55,502 bases of DNA, taken from contig CALLLH010000031.1 in assembly GCA_938082505.1 (NCBI GenBank), positions 1 through 55,502 on the forward strand. The letters run 5' to 3'. The position numbers were made by a program, and so were the translations under genes. Below, one piece after another: positions 21,011 through 28,441 of the stretch; the first letter of the stretch is position 1; every line of letters begins with the position of its first letter. Source of the stretch: an uncultured Flavobacteriales bacterium. Its GTDB lineage: Bacteria > Bacteroidota > Bacteroidia > Flavobacteriales_D > Sanyastnellaceae. A model generated the notes under the pieces. It ran no database searches, was not told the origin of the DNA, and was given only the letters and a program-made list of their open reading frames with translations.

Positions 21011-21717
21011 GGCAGAACCCTCCCGAGGTCGGAAGGATCACCGTACCCCGTACGGCGCGCTATTGGAGCATTGGGCCGGTTGACACGGCTGCGAAAGGCA
21101 CCTTGTACGCGCTGCATGGGTATGGTCAGCTGGCCGAGTACTTCATCCGGAAATTCCAGCCGATGGCGGATGCAGGATGGCGGGTGGTGGCACCGGAAGG
21201 CGGCCACCGATTCTACCTCAAAGGCACGGACGGACGGGTCGGGGCCAGCTGGATGACAAAAGAGGATCGGTTGTCTGACATCCAAGACTACATCACCTTC
21301 CTGGACCGCTTGCGCGGGGCAATCGACCATGAGGAAGGCACTCCGGAGGTCCTGCTCGGGTTTTCCCAGGGCGTGGCGACAGCCTTGCGCTGGATGGCCC
21401 TCGGAACGAGGGGGGCAGGGAGTTGGCAGGGGGCCATCGCCCACAGCGGTGTCATCCCTCCAGACCTGCCCGGCAGAGGATCCGCCCTCGCCTCGGCACC
21501 GGACCTGCACCTCATCGCGGGAAAGGCAGACCCCTACATCACCGATGTCGAACGGGGGTTCCGCTCCTCGGAGGAATTGTGGCGAGAAGGCGGCGGGCAA
21601 ATTGACCGGGTGCACCGGCACATGTTCGACGGCGGACACTCCGTGGATGCCACAACAGTGCTCAAAGCAATCGGGCACATGATTGGTGCGTGGGATTCCC
21701 CTAATTTCGAGACATGA
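21007..21717 (+). CDS. Phospholipase/carboxylesterase-type alpha/beta hydrolase
   Basis: The frame is open far upstream into the previous gene, but the best start is GTG 21007, which overlaps that gene's TGA (GTGA) and gives 236 residues opening VRQNPPEVGRITVPRTARYW. The oxyanion segment LHGYGQLAEYF, the nucleophile motif GFSQG (Ser-120), an acid in LIAGKADPYIT and the histidine in DGGHSVDA form a normal catalytic triad. The arrangement resembles the carboxylesterase/phospholipase family. No signal peptide is seen, so it is likely cytoplasmic. Substrate unknown. It ends by overlapping the next ATG (ATGA). Confidence 0.85.
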   Translation: MRQNPPEVGRITVPRTARYWSIGPVDTAAKGTLYALHGYGQLAEYFIRKFQPMADAGWRVVAPEGGHRFYLKGTDGRVGASWMTKEDRLSDIQDYITFLDRLRGAIDHEEGTPEVLLGFSQGVATALRWMALGTRGAGSWQGAIAHSGVIPPDLPGRGSALASAPDLHLIAGKADPYITDVERGFRSSEELWREGGGQIDRVHRHMFDGGHSVDATTVLKAIGHMIGAWDSPNFET

Positions 21718-22133
21718 TTCGATTCACCCGTTCCCTGTCCGGCATTCTCACCGGAGCATTCGCCGGCCTGCTGCTCGCCGGTTGTGCCGAAGGTGCCGAG
21801 GCTCCAAAAGAAGAAGCCCCTGAAACCTCTTCGGAAGTCATTTCCGCCGAATTTCCAGGTGGTGCTGCCGCTGTGATCTCTTTCATCGCCGGCGAAGTCA
21901 GCTATCCAGAATCTGCCAAGGCGGATGGGGTCGAGGGCAAGGTCTTCGTGGAATTCACCATTTCCGAGACCGGCGCCGTGACCAATGCGCACGTCCTGGA
22001 ATCCCTGCACCCCGCACTGGACAGTGCGGCCGTGGCGACTGCCATGGCCATGCCGAATTGGGCCCCCGCCACGAAGGAGGGAAAGGCCATTTCGACCACC
22101 ATCACCCTCCCGGTCCTGTTCCGGATGGACTGA
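21714..22133 (+). CDS. TonB C-terminal domain lipoprotein
   Basis: 139 residues. The N-terminus MIRFTRSLSGILTGAFAGLL runs into the lipobox LLAGC, so it is a predicted lipoprotein. A short Glu/Ala/Pro linker follows and then a TonB-C-type domain (about 50-139): VSYPESAKADGVEGKVFVEF, TISETGAVTNAHVLES, ending in TITLPVLFRMD. Unlike true TonB it lacks the N-terminal transmembrane helix that contacts ExbB/ExbD, so it may be a periplasmic accessory rather than an energy transducer. Last gene of the four-gene overlapping operon; a terminator follows. Confidence 0.85.
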   Translation: MIRFTRSLSGILTGAFAGLLLAGCAEGAEAPKEEAPETSSEVISAEFPGGAAAVISFIAGEVSYPESAKADGVEGKVFVEFTISETGAVTNAHVLESLHPALDSAAVATAMAMPNWAPATKEGKAISTTITLPVLFRMD

Positions 22134-22153
22134 TTGCTTGGCGCATCCCATGG

Positions 22154-22195
22154 AGGTGGCCTTTGGACCTTGCGTCCTCGGGCCACCTTTTGTTT
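22154..22195 (+). terminator. Rho-independent terminator of the helicase operon
   Basis: AGGTGGCC (22154-22161) pairs with GGCCACCT (22181-22188). The 19-base loop can form a further GGAC/GTCC stem, and TTTGTTT follows the hairpin (22189-22195). It starts 20 bp after the stop of the TonB-C gene and lies before the deiminase gene. Confidence 0.8.
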
Positions 22196-22232
22196 GGAGG
22201 CCGCGTTAACTTCCTCCCAGAAACCACCCCAC

Positions 22233-24050
22233 ATGCGACTGCACCTCCTGCTCTCCGCCCCGCTCCTCTGCTGCATCGGCATCCTGACTTCCAGCAATCC
22301 AATCTGCGGTCAGGATTTCGACACCCCCCTGTCCCACGGTGTGGACCCCAGGGAAGCCGCATTCTATGAGGCCCACCCCTACCCGGCTTTCGCCACCCGC
22401 GGCGAGACCACCCCGCCGGAATTCGACGGTCTCCGGACCATGGCCGAGTGGGAGGAAATCGAAATCCTGTGTGTGGGATGGGAAGGATACAGCGCGATAG
22501 AAAAGCAGATTGTGGTCAATGCCGCCCTGGAATGCGAGGTGATCATCCTGACGGAGGATGCCGCTTACGTGGAGGACTACATCACGTCGTCCAACAACGG
22601 TGGTCCGGCTGCTTCACTGGCCAACATGACCATCCTCGAGGTCCCCTTGAACACGGTCTGGATTCGGGATTATGGCCCTAACACCGTCTACGGATCAGGT
22701 GTGGACCACCGCATCATCGTAGACTGGCTGTACAACCGGCCACGTCCGGACGATGACGTCTCACCCCAGGTGATTGCGGACGAGATGGGCATCGACCTCT
22801 ATGAGACCACCACGGCGCCCTTCGACCTCATGAATACGGGCGGCAACTTCATGAGCGACGGGTTCGGCATGGGCTTCGCATCCAACCTCATCGTGGACGA
22901 GAATTCGGGTGGCGGCACCTGGTGGGGCACCCAGTTTCCGGACCAGAGCATCGAGGAGATCGAGGGCATCCTCGCGGATTTCATGGGACTCCACACCTAT
23001 GTGCGGATGGAGACCCTGCCCTTCGATGGCATCCATCACATCGACATGCACATGAAGCTGCTCGACGAGGAGACCATCCTGATGGCGGAGTATCCGGAAG
23101 GCGTGGCGGATGGGCCCCAGATTGAAGCCAATCTGGAATATGTACTGTCCAATTTCACCAGTAAATGGGGCACCCCCTTTGAGGTCATCCGCATCCCCTC
23201 ACCTCCCGAGCCCGGTTGGGGCGGAGGCTATCCGGACGACAATGGGGACTACATGACCTACACGAATTCCGTGTTCGTCAACAACACCATCCTGGTGCCC
23301 ACCTATTACGAGGAATATGACACCACGGCGATCGCCATCTATGAGGAGGCCATGCCCGGGTACAACGTCATCGGCATCGACTGCAACCAGATCATCTCGG
23401 CCAGTGGCGCCATCCATTGCATCACCCACACCGTGGGGGTCGAGGACCCATTGCTGATCAGCCACCAGCCCCTCAACGATACCGAGGACACGGTCAATCC
23501 CTACGCGGTGGAGGCGCTGGTTCAGCACCGCTCCGGCATCGCCTCCGCCCGCCTCTTCTGGCGCACAGAAGGCGAGACCGGCTATGCGGAAGTGGCCATG
23601 ACCGGGGGTATGGACGACATGTGGTCCGCTGATATCCCGGCCCAGGCAGAGGGCACCGTGGTCCAGTACTACGTGGAAGGCACGTCGGAGAGCGGCAAGA
23701 CACAGGACCGGCCGATGCCGGCCCCGGAAGGCTACTGGCAGTTCCGGGTCGGAGAGATTGTGGTCAACGGCATCGATGGTGCCCCCGCCTTTGCCGGCTT
23801 CCAGCCTGCCTTCCCCAACCCTGCCTCCGCGATCACCTGCGTGCCCGTGGAGCTCAGCCGATCCGCCGCCGGGCGCATCGCCCTGCGCGATGCTGCCGGC
23901 CGGGAGGTGGCCGTCCTTTTCGAAGGCCGGCTCCCCATGGGGGTGAGCAAGCACTTCATCGATGCGGCACCGCTGCCGGCCGGCGCCTATGTCCTGACCC
24001 TGGAGATCGAGGGCAACGGCGTCTGGTCCCAACGCCTGATGGTCCGTTGA
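22233..24050 (+). CDS. Secreted peptidylarginine deiminase-like enzyme with T9SS sorting tail
   Basis: Start chosen at ATG 22233, because it gives a signal peptide (MRLHLLLSAPLLCCIGILTS); 605 residues. The catalytic domain (about 60-420) belongs to the agmatine deiminase/Porphyromonas-type PAD family. The catalytic aspartate is in WIRDYGP (Asp-146), His-269 and Asp-271 lie in HHIDMH, and the nucleophile Cys-396 is in GAIHCITH. An Arg-x-Arg pair (169 and 171, in YNRPRPDDD) lies where the Porphyromonas enzyme holds the substrate's C-terminal carboxylate. An Ig-like region (about 430-520) and a Por-type C-terminal tail (about 525-605, starting FQPAFPNPAS, ending QRLMVR) follow. Predicted role: extracellular conversion of arginine to citrulline. 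Agmatine or another guanidine substrate remains possible, although the secretion signals argue against a cytoplasmic agmatine route. Confidence 0.85.
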   Translation: MRLHLLLSAPLLCCIGILTSSNPICGQDFDTPLSHGVDPREAAFYEAHPYPAFATRGETTPPEFDGLRTMAEWEEIEILCVGWEGYSAIEKQIVVNAALECEVIILTEDAAYVEDYITSSNNGGPAASLANMTILEVPLNTVWIRDYGPNTVYGSGVDHRIIVDWLYNRPRPDDDVSPQVIADEMGIDLYETTTAPFDLMNTGGNFMSDGFGMGFASNLIVDENSGGGTWWGTQFPDQSIEEIEGILADFMGLHTYVRMETLPFDGIHHIDMHMKLLDEETILMAEYPEGVADGPQIEANLEYVLSNFTSKWGTPFEVIRIPSPPEPGWGGGYPDDNGDYMTYTNSVFVNNTILVPTYYEEYDTTAIAIYEEAMPGYNVIGIDCNQIISASGAIHCITHTVGVEDPLLISHQPLNDTEDTVNPYAVEALVQHRSGIASARLFWRTEGETGYAEVAMTGGMDDMWSADIPAQAEGTVVQYYVEGTSESGKTQDRPMPAPEGYWQFRVGEIVVNGIDGAPAFAGFQPAFPNPASAITCVPVELSRSAAGRIALRDAAGREVAVLFEGRLPMGVSKHFIDAAPLPAGAYVLTLEIEGNGVWSQRLMVR

Positions 24051-24069
24051 CCAGGGCGACGCCAAGATG

Positions 24070-24100
24070 AAAAAGGCGGCCTCGTTGAGGCCGCCTTTTT
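24070..24100. terminator. Bidirectional terminator between convergent genes
   Basis: GGCGGCCTC (24075-24083), loop GTT, GAGGCCGCC (24087-24095), with five A before and five T after. It can end transcription from the deiminase gene on the plus strand and from the Bax-inhibitor-like gene on the minus strand. Confidence 0.92.
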
Positions 24101-24120
24101 CATGTTCGGGGAATCTGCAC

Positions 24121-24867
24121 TCAGTCCCTGCGGCCCAGCAGGCGCAGCAGAAACAGGAACAGATTGATGAAGTCGAGATAGAGGCTCGTTGCCCCGAGCA
24201 GGGCGAGCTTTTTTCCGGTCTCACTGCCATACTCCACCCCTGCGGCGATGCGCTTCAACTTCTGGGTGTCGTAGGCGATGAGGCCCGTGAAAATGAGGAC
24301 GCCCCCAATAGAGATGAGATAATCCAAGGCCTGAGAAGCCATGAACCAATTCACCACCATGGCGATCAGGATGCCGATGAGGGCCATGAACAGAAGACTG
24401 CCCAAACGGCTCAAATCCGTGGACGTGGTGTAGCCCAGGATGGACATCACCAGAAACGTGCCCGCCGTGATGCCGAACACCTGCGCTATGCTGCCAATGG
24501 AGTAGACGAGGAAGATGCTGCTGAGCGACGCGCCCATCGTGGCGCTGAACGCGACGAAAAGCAGCGTCAAGTTGGAAGCGCTCATCCGTTGGAGCCCGAA
24601 ATTCATGGCGAGGATGAACGCAAGGGGGGCCAGGGTGACCGCCCATCCCAACATGCTCATGCCGCCGGTCTCGGAGAAGAGCATCCTGATGGCACCGCTG
24701 CTCGCGAAGTACCAGGCGGTCGCACCCGTGATGGCGAGGCCCGCGGCCATCCATCCGAAAACCGCATTCATGAAGCCGCGTTCATCCGCGACGATGGGCA
24801 TGCCCCCGGAGGTGAACTCAGAAGTGTTGTTCCCACCGAAGAGGCGGGGAGGATCTTGAATCGACAT
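24121..24867 (-). CDS. Bax inhibitor-1/YccA family membrane protein
   Basis: The open frame extends upstream, but the likely start is ATG 24865-24867, giving 248 residues opening MSIQDPPRLFGGNNTSEFTS. Seven hydrophobic segments cover residues about 35-245, with FGLQRMSASNLTLLFVAFSA and the family motif GVLIFTGLIAYDTQKLKRIA near the end. Members of this family are inner-membrane proteins related to calcium leak channels and to modulators of FtsH proteolysis; the exact role here is unknown. A CAATTTCG octamer ends four bases before the ATG, like other -7 elements in this window. Confidence 0.9.
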   Translation of the reverse strand: MSIQDPPRLFGGNNTSEFTSGGMPIVADERGFMNAVFGWMAAGLAITGATAWYFASSGAIRMLFSETGGMSMLGWAVTLAPLAFILAMNFGLQRMSASNLTLLFVAFSATMGASLSSIFLVYSIGSIAQVFGITAGTFLVMSILGYTTSTDLSRLGSLLFMALIGILIAMVVNWFMASQALDYLISIGGVLIFTGLIAYDTQKLKRIAAGVEYGSETGKKLALLGATSLYLDFINLFLFLLRLLGRRD

Positions 24868-24895
24868 GAGGCGAAATTGCGCAATCCGCGCGAAT

Positions 24896-25498
24896 TCACA
24901 CCCCCTTTGTGTCAATCAATCGCATGAATTCCTTGCGCGTTTTGGGATCATTCAGAAATGACCCCGTAAAAGCGCTCGTCGTGGTCAAGCTGTGTTGCTT
25001 TTCCACCCCCCGCATCTGCATGCAGAGGTGCCGGGCCTCAATGACCACGGCCACACCACGTGGCTCCAGCGTCTCCTGAATGCAATCCCTCACCTGTCGC
25101 GTGAGGCGCTCCTGCACCTGGAGCCGACGTGCAAAGACATCGACGACCCTCGGGATCTTACTCAATCCGGTGATGCGCCCCTTGGGCAAATAGGCCACAT
25201 GGGCCTTGCCGAGGAAGGGCAGCATGTGGTGCTCACACAGGGAGAAGACTTCGATGTCCCGGACGAGGACCATTTCCTCGCACTCTTCGTCGAACATGGC
25301 GGAACGAAGGATGACGGAAGGATCCTGTCCCATGCCCTGTGTCAAGAAGGCCAATGCCTTCGCGGCTCTTTCTGGTGTCTTGACCAGTCCCTCCCTGTCG
25401 GCATTCTCACCAATGCCCTCCAATAGGCTCCGGTAGTGGTCGGCCAGCTCGGCCACGGACTCTTCGTCGTAATGGTCTTTCCTTTCGTACAGAGGCAT
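24896..25498 (-). CDS. folE: GTP cyclohydrolase I
   Basis: Start ATG 25496-25498, opening [20 protein letters not shown]; 200 residues. Converts GTP to dihydroneopterin triphosphate, the first step of folate and other pterins. Visible marks: [20 protein letters not shown], the zinc site [20 protein letters not shown] and the second zinc cysteine in [11 protein letters not shown], then [12 protein letters not shown]. The full zinc set places it in type IA. It lies 26 bp after a PTPS-type gene on the same strand, so the first two enzymes of a reduced-pterin route are linked. Upstream extension to 25594 is possible by frame but would overlap that gene. Confidence 0.97.
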   Translation of the reverse strand: MPLYERKDHYDEESVAELADHYRSLLEGIGENADREGLVKTPERAAKALAFLTQGMGQDPSVILRSAMFDEECEEMVLVRDIEVFSLCEHHMLPFLGKAHVAYLPKGRITGLSKIPRVVDVFARRLQVQERLTRQVRDCIQETLEPRGVAVVIEARHLCMQMRGVEKQHSLTTTSAFTGSFLNDPKTRKEFMRLIDTKGV

Positions 25499-25524
25499 GG
25501 GCGCAAGGTAACGCCCGTCGATGC

Positions 25525-25947
25525 TCACTCGCCGCCGTAGTAGTCGGCGTAGTTGTTCTCCGTCTCGTAAAGACGGATGTGGTGCAACGTGCACCCCACT
25601 TGACCAATCGGCTCCTTGAGCTGTTCCCAGATTGCGATGATCAAATTCTCCGTGGAGGTCTTGATGCCTTTCATCCAGGGCACATCCAGGTTGAGATTGC
25701 GGTGATCCAGCGGATCTTCCACCTTCGTCTTGATGATGTCACGCAGGTCCTTGAGGTCCATGCAATAGCCCGTGTCCTCGGCCGGCACACCCTTGATGGT
25801 CACATGCAGCTCATAGTTGTGGCCGTGCCAATTGGGATTGGCGCACTTGCCGAACACCTCGAGGTTGCGCTCCTTCGACCAATCGTCGTTCCAGAGCTTG
25901 TGGGCGGCGTTGAATCGGGCGCGCCGGGTGACGTATACATATTTCAT
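25525..25947 (-). CDS. 6-pyruvoyl-tetrahydropterin synthase (PTPS/QueD family)
   Basis: 140 residues. Zinc ligands are His-16 (FNAAHKLW) and His-41/His-43 (WHGHNY); the catalytic Cys-35 is in [14 protein letters not shown]. The Cys-to-His spacing and the ends [14 protein letters not shown] and YETENN match the animal-type PTPS that acts on dihydroneopterin triphosphate in biopterin synthesis, more than the shorter CxxxHGH motif of QueD in queuosine synthesis. Being in one transcription unit with folE supports a pterin role. The substrate assignment is an inference; annotation pipelines may call it 6-carboxytetrahydropterin synthase. Confidence 0.88.
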   Translation of the reverse strand: MKYVYVTRRARFNAAHKLWNDDWSKERNLEVFGKCANPNWHGHNYELHVTIKGVPAEDTGYCMDLKDLRDIIKTKVEDPLDHRNLNLDVPWMKGIKTSTENLIIAIWEQLKEPIGQVGCTLHHIRLYETENNYADYYGGE

Positions 25948-25958
25948 GGGGCGGTATG

Positions 25959-25972
25959 CGAAAGTAACTTCG
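25959..25972. promoter_or_regulatory. Overlapping divergent -7 elements for hldD and the PTPS-folE operon
   Basis: The plus strand reads TAACTTCG at 25965-25972, ending four bases before the hldD ATG (25977). The minus strand reads TACTTTCG from 25966 to 25959, ending 11 bases before the PTPS ATG (25947). The two octamers share the central TA, so only one polymerase could bind at a time. On the plus strand a TTTC sits 19 bases upstream, near the TTTG consensus; no clear -33 element is seen for the minus direction. Confidence 0.6.
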
Positions 25973-25976
25973 CCCC

Positions 25977-26954
25977 ATGATTACCATCACAGGGGCCGCC
26001 GGGTTCATTGGCAGTGCGCTTGCCGCACGATTGAATGCGGGGGGATTCAATGATCTGGTCCTCGTGGACGACTTCGCGGCGAGGCCAGACAAGCTGCGCA
26101 ACCACGATGGAAGGCGCTGTGCCGCGCGGGTGGACCGCTCCGAGTTCCCGACATGGCTGGAGGCCAATGAGGAGCAGGTACAGTTCGTCTTCCACCTCGG
26201 TGCCCGAACGGATACGACCGAACAGGACCGTGCCATTTTCGATACGCTCAACCTGGAATACAGCAAGGAAATCTGGGCCCTCTGTCACCGCTTCGGATTG
26301 CCGCTCGTCTATGCTTCAAGCGCCGCTACCTACGGTGGTGGAGAACACGGATACTCGGATGACCATGAAGGCGTGGACCGATTGCGCCCGCTCAATCCCT
26401 ATGGTGACAGCAAGCAACAGTTCGACCGCTGGGCGCTGTCGGAAGCCGAGGCGGGACGTGCACCTTACTTCTGGGCCGGACTCAAGTTCTTCAATGTTTA
26501 CGGCCCCGGTGAATACCACAAGGGGCGCATGGCTTCGGTCGTATTCCACGCCTTCAACCAGATCCGCGACACGGGAAGCATGAAGCTCTTCCGGAGCCAC
26601 CGGTCGGATTATGCGGATGGAGAGCAGCTTCGCGATTTCATCTATGTCCGCGACGTGGTCGATGTCTGCCATTGGCTCATGCACCACCGCAAGGACAGTG
26701 GTCTGTACAACCTCGGATCAGGCCAGGCCCGCAGTTTCCTGGATTTGACGCGGGCCACTTTCGATGCCCTGGGTGCACCGCACGACATCGGTTTCATCGA
26801 TACCCCGGCCGACATTCGGGATACCTACCAGTATTTCACCGAGGCTGACCTGTCCAAATTGCGGACGGTCGGGTACCACCGGGAGATGACCTCCCTCGAA
26901 GACGGGGTGAACGAATATGTACGGAAATTCCTGATGAAGGAAGCGGTACTCTGA
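25977..26954 (+). CDS. hldD: ADP-L-glycero-D-manno-heptose 6-epimerase
   Basis: 325 residues, a short-chain dehydrogenase/epimerase. The Rossmann motif TGAAGFIGS is at residues 4-12, VYASSAATYGGGEHGY supplies the Ser/Thr of the catalytic set, NPYGDSKQQFDRW the Tyr and Lys, and the heptose-epimerase stretch GLKFFNVYGPGEYHKGRMAS is present. It makes the heptose donor for the inner core of lipopolysaccharide and works in the cytoplasm. kdtA, another core-LPS gene, is also in this window but is not linked to it. Converges with merR, 10 bp away. Confidence 0.93.
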   Translation: MITITGAAGFIGSALAARLNAGGFNDLVLVDDFAARPDKLRNHDGRRCAARVDRSEFPTWLEANEEQVQFVFHLGARTDTTEQDRAIFDTLNLEYSKEIWALCHRFGLPLVYASSAATYGGGEHGYSDDHEGVDRLRPLNPYGDSKQQFDRWALSEAEAGRAPYFWAGLKFFNVYGPGEYHKGRMASVVFHAFNQIRDTGSMKLFRSHRSDYADGEQLRDFIYVRDVVDVCHWLMHHRKDSGLYNLGSGQARSFLDLTRATFDALGAPHDIGFIDTPADIRDTYQYFTEADLSKLRTVGYHREMTSLEDGVNEYVRKFLMKEAVL

Positions 26955-26964
26955 GTGGTCAAGG

Positions 26965-27294
26965 CTACCGCTGCGGGTCCAAATCCTCTGCTATGCGCAA
27001 CAATTCCGCCCGAGCGTGCTCCAGCCGGTTGCGCAGTTCCTCCATGTTCTGCCGTTCACGGATGGCCTTTCTCAGTTCGCGCTTTGCCCCATCGATGGTG
27101 TAGCCCTTCTCCTTGAGCAGGTCGTGCAACACCGCCACAATCTCGATGTCGCGGGCTGTATAGGCGCGCTTGCCACTGCCCTGCTTCTTGGGATCGAGCA
27201 GCGGAAACTCCTTCTCCCAGTAGCGGAGCAAGGACTGATTGACGCCGAATTTTCCGGCGACTTCTGATATGGACCAGTAACGCTTGGTGGCCAT
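26965..27294 (-). CDS. MerR family transcriptional regulator
   Basis: 109 residues. The winged helix-turn-helix is at residues about 6-75 (WSISEVAGKFGVNQSLLRYW, then GKRAYTARDIEIVAVLHDLL), followed by a coiled coil that would serve as the dimer interface. No metal- or drug-binding C-terminal domain and no cysteine pair are present, so the signal is unknown. It lies 48 bp downstream of the M23 peptidase gene on the same strand. This pairing is frequent in Bacteroidota, though its regulatory target is not known to me. Confidence 0.9.
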   Translation of the reverse strand: MATKRYWSISEVAGKFGVNQSLLRYWEKEFPLLDPKKQGSGKRAYTARDIEIVAVLHDLLKEKGYTIDGAKRELRKAIRERQNMEELRNRLEHARAELLRIAEDLDPQR

Positions 27295-27342
27295 GGCCTT
27301 GCAAGATGCGCAAGGCGGAGTGCCGCGCCAAATCGCCGTGCC

Positions 27343-28314
27343 TCAGTCGAAACTTTGGTTGGCGTTCTCCGAAGCCGCCAGCAGCCGCTCATACTGCTCC
27401 GGGGAGAGGTCGTTGAAGTAATAGTGGGCCGGATTGACCCGCTTGCCTTCCTTGAAGACTTCGTAATGCAGGTGCGGCGCCACCGACGTGCCCGTGGACC
27501 CTACGAGACCGATGACCTCGCCGCGTTCGACCCGCTGACCTCGACGGACCAAGATCTTGGACATGTGGGCGTAGAGCGTTTCGTACCCGAAGCCATGGCG
27601 GATGCGGATGTGATGACCGTAGCCGTTGTATTTCTTCTTCACTTCCACCACCTCGCCATCGCCTGTTGCGAAGATTTCTGTCCCGGTCGGAGCAGAGAAA
27701 TCCATGCCCCAATGCATCTTCCGGACCTTGTAGATGGGGTGGATGCGATATCCATAGCCGCTGGCCATCCGCTTCAAATCGCTGTTGCGCACGGGTTGGA
27801 TGGCAGGAATGCTCTTGAGCATCTCCTCCCGGTTCTCCGAGAGGTCGATCAATTGATTGAAGCTCTCTCCCTGCGCCAGCATCCGCCGCTCCAATTCCGC
27901 AATTTCCTCGCGGAGGGCGATTACCTGCTCACTCTGCTCGAGCCCCCTCAATTCCCTGTAGCGGTCCGCTCCGCCCACACCCGGGTTGCGGAGGTGCTCG
28001 GGATACGGCTCCGCGCCGAAAATATTGCGGTAGATGGCCTCGTCGCGGTCGGTAAGCTCGGTCAGGGCGCCCTGCATGCCATCGACCTTGCCCTCCATCA
28101 GGGCCACCTGGGACTCGAGAAAAGCAATTTGTCGCTGCTGGCGGCGGTCCTTCGGACTCTCGAAATACTGATCGAACAACATGATCGACACCACCGCTAC
28201 GGCAGCCACAGCTGCCATGCGCATCAGGAACCACCGCACATAATCAGAGGCTGTGTACGGAATGGCTTCCGTCCTCAGCTGCTCACGGTTAAATCGGATA
28301 TGATGCTTCCTCAT
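27343..28314 (-). CDS. M23 family (LytM-type) peptidase, membrane-anchored
   Basis: The open frame is far longer upstream, but ATG 28312-28314 fits the family and the promoter: MRKHHIRFNREQLRTEAIPY, 323 residues. One transmembrane helix (about 32-49) leads to a coiled coil (about 60-160) and a LytM domain (about 200-300). Metal ligands are in MHWGMDFSAP, and the HxH pair is in APHLHYEVF, so the endopeptidase site looks intact. It probably cleaves or remodels peptidoglycan cross-links in the periplasm. It is divergent from alaS, an arrangement often seen in this phylum. Confidence 0.93.
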   Translation of the reverse strand: MRKHHIRFNREQLRTEAIPYTASDYVRWFLMRMAAVAAVAVVSIMLFDQYFESPKDRRQQRQIAFLESQVALMEGKVDGMQGALTELTDRDEAIYRNIFGAEPYPEHLRNPGVGGADRYRELRGLEQSEQVIALREEIAELERRMLAQGESFNQLIDLSENREEMLKSIPAIQPVRNSDLKRMASGYGYRIHPIYKVRKMHWGMDFSAPTGTEIFATGDGEVVEVKKKYNGYGHHIRIRHGFGYETLYAHMSKILVRRGQRVERGEVIGLVGSTGTSVAPHLHYEVFKEGKRVNPAHYYFNDLSPEQYERLLAASENANQSFD

Positions 28315-28330
28315 GTGAAAAAACGCGGTG

Positions 28331-28361
28331 CGAAAGTACAGGAAAGTCCCTACTTTCACAA
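28331..28361 (-). promoter_or_regulatory. Promoter of the M23 peptidase-merR unit
   Basis: Minus strand: TTG (28361-28359), 20-base spacer, TACTTTCG (28338-28331). The -7 octamer is the TTCG variant of TAnnTTTG. The predicted transcription start is about 11 bases before the ATG at 28314. Confidence 0.75.
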
Positions 28362-28408
28362 CCGCAAAGCCGCGGTGGACGCGGGTTTCACAGTCTTTAC
28401 CACCAACA

Positions 28409-28438
28409 TTGGCATGTGAACAACATGCCCTACCCCGA
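28409..28438 (+). promoter_or_regulatory. Possible weak promoter of alaS
   Basis: TTG at 28409-28411, a 19-base spacer, then TACCCCGA at 28431-28438. Spacing is ideal, but the second half of the -7 element deviates from TTTG/TTCG. It would start transcription at about the alaS ATG (28442). Confidence 0.35.
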
Positions 28439-28441
28439 CCC

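Noticed and set aside
22134-22232. TTG-initiated extension of the deiminase
   Set aside because: It would translate through the terminator hairpin at 22154-22195 and remove the signal peptide from the N-terminus.
28328-28441. N-terminal extension of alanine--tRNA ligase from an upstream GTG
   Set aside because: The added residues overlap the divergent promoter region and do not match the family; the standard N-terminus begins at ATG 28442.
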